The translations under genes and the position numbers were made by a program. A model generated the notes under the pieces. It saw only the letters and a list, made by a program, of their open reading frames with translations, was not told where the DNA came from and ran no database searches. 5,950 nucleotides of DNA from TWA4 sp051879215 (GTDB taxonomy: Bacteria; Bacillota; Clostridia; Lachnospirales; Lachnospiraceae): the NCBI GenBank assembly GCA_051879215.1, contig JBJELP010000293.1:1-5950 (forward strand). Direction: 5' to 3'. Of this stretch, positions 5,633 to 5,950 are shown piece after piece; the first letter of the stretch is position 1, and the number at the start of each line of letters is the position of its first letter.

Positions 5633-5732
5633 TCACCTCATATTTTTCTGTATTTTATAGCGTAGATAATCCAGCTGTTCCAGCTGTCCTTCCTGAATAT
5701 GGATTTCATCCAGTATCCGCTTTCTTTTCTGA
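5633..5732 (-). pseudogene. C-terminal remnant of a MerR-family regulator, cut by an IS605-type element
   Basis: On the minus strand the frame from 5732 to the TGA at 5633-5635 encodes about 32 residues, including RILDEIHIQEGQLEQLDYLR followed by YKIQKNMR. This amphipathic helix ending in a Y-K-I motif is the usual tail of MerR-family regulators (antiparallel coiled-coil dimer helix). The similarity was judged by eye. The reading frame starts abruptly at the end of the IS right end, as expected if the element inserted in the regulator gene; the DNA-binding part should lie beyond the element, outside the window. Its last codons contain the ribosome binding site of the MBL gene, which points to a former two-gene operon in which this protein controlled the enzyme. 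Confidence 0.5.
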
Positions 5733-5850
5733 GTGAACTACCCATTGTCTAAAGCCAATGGGCTTCCTGCTTCATCGACCTCGTAACCTACTATCTCCAC
5801 AGGCGTTGATTCGGGCAGTTCCTGCCCTATGCGGATTTCTTTATGCGATC
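5717..5850 (-). ncRNA. Possible omega-RNA (reRNA) 3' end with guide
   Basis: In IS200/IS605 elements the tnpB 3' end and the right end encode the omega-RNA scaffold, and the ~16-20 bases beyond the right end act as guide. Here the tnpB tail, the right-end hairpin (5741-5762) and the boundary TTCAC (5733-5737) are intact. A guide would therefore start with TCAGAAAAGAAAGCGG (5717-5732), which is MerR gene sequence. Expression is not shown; the internal deletion may have removed part of the scaffold. The upstream limit given is arbitrary. Confidence 0.3.
5733..5762 (-). mobile_element. IS200/IS605-family right end (hairpin and cleavage-type TTCAC)
   Basis: CCCATTG (5741-5747) and CAATGGG (5756-5762) form a perfect 7-bp stem with an 8-nt loop, followed on the minus strand by TAG TTCAC. 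A subterminal hairpin overlapping the end of tnpB, a few bases before a short TTCAC/TCAA-type end, is the structure recognised by the Y1 transposase TnpA in this family. The element boundary is placed after TTCAC, at 5732/5733. Confidence 0.7.
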
Positions 5851-5950
5851 TGCCTTTTTGTCTTATGGTAATTGCTGCTTCCTCTTTCTTTATGCGCTAA
5901 CTGCCGCTGCAGTTTTGCCAGTTTTCTTTCCTTCTTTGACATCATTTGGG
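5738..5950 (-). pseudogene. tnpB: Internally deleted tnpB (IS200/IS605-family RNA-guided nuclease), running off the window
   Basis: Entering from the right edge, the frame from 5948 to a TAA at 5841-5843 reads SKKERKLAKLQRQLAHKERG, then SSNYHKTKRQIA. This is the lysine-rich helical segment that precedes the RuvC core in TnpB. The segment 5738-5845, in a frame shifted by one base, reads HKEIRIGQELPESTPVEIVG then YEVDEAGSPLALDNG and TAG, the variable tail seen after the zinc finger. The RuvC catalytic residues and the C-x2-C zinc finger that should lie between are absent (several hundred bases lost), so the protein cannot be active. A 12-bp direct repeat near the junction may have guided the deletion. 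No tnpA is visible; the N-terminus and left end lie outside the window. Confidence 0.72.
5836..5896. repeat. 12-bp direct repeat CGCATAAAGAAA near the tnpB deletion junction
   Basis: CGCATAAAGAAA on the minus strand occurs at 5885-5896 and again at 5836-5847, 49 bases apart. The second copy covers the point where the two tnpB segments meet and the frame shifts, so short-homology recombination may have made the deletion. Confidence 0.5.

Overview
The window looks like chromosomal accessory DNA from a low-to-mid GC Gram-positive, most likely a Clostridia/Lachnospiraceae-type gut bacterium. The grounds are strong AGGAGG-type ribosome binding sites, GTG starts, A/T-rich promoters, U-tract terminators, and protein families common in that group: a MATE exporter, an AAA-ATPase-like/PD-(D/E)XK protein and an IS200/IS605 TnpB. 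The assignment is inference from style, not from a marker gene. All convincing genes read on the minus strand, so transcription runs from high to low coordinates.

Layout in transcription order. At 5733-5950 is the right end of an IS200/IS605-family insertion: an internally deleted tnpB relic that still carries the right-end hairpin and cleavage-type TTCAC end. It abuts the last ~33 codons of what looks like a MerR-family regulator (5633-5732), so the insertion appears to have destroyed the regulator. Two bases beyond that regulator's stop starts an intact MBL-fold metallohydrolase gene (4815-5630), closed by a clear intrinsic terminator at 4764-4796. A separate promoter (4640-4668) then serves an AAA-ATPase-like/PD-(D/E)XK gene (2944-4573) split by a one-base frame change at an A7 run. 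A small unrecognised ORF (2727-2960) overlaps its end and contains a strong two-way terminator hairpin. Next come a LysR-type regulator (1614-2504), with a good promoter embedded in a TGCTTATTA dyad, and a MATE-family multidrug/toxin exporter (155-1498). A long hairpin with a U-tract separates lysR from the exporter gene. At the very left edge (2-76) lies a second copy of the MBL gene's last codons and terminator arm, as a truncated relic.

How the parts may fit. LysR plus MATE is a plausible regulator/exporter pair. MerR plus MBL was probably a two-gene operon before the IS605-type insertion. The ~4.7 kb block holding AAA/nuclease, LysR and MATE is bracketed by the two 75-bp direct repeats, one being the intact MBL gene's 3' end and the other a stub. 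That arrangement suggests either a tandem MBL duplication that was interrupted, or a block that entered at the 3' end of the MBL gene. I see no convincing new multi-gene system; the most interesting features are this repeat-bracketed block, the IS605-disrupted regulator with a possible leftover omega-RNA end, and the A7 frame change. No rRNA, tRNA or CRISPR array was seen.
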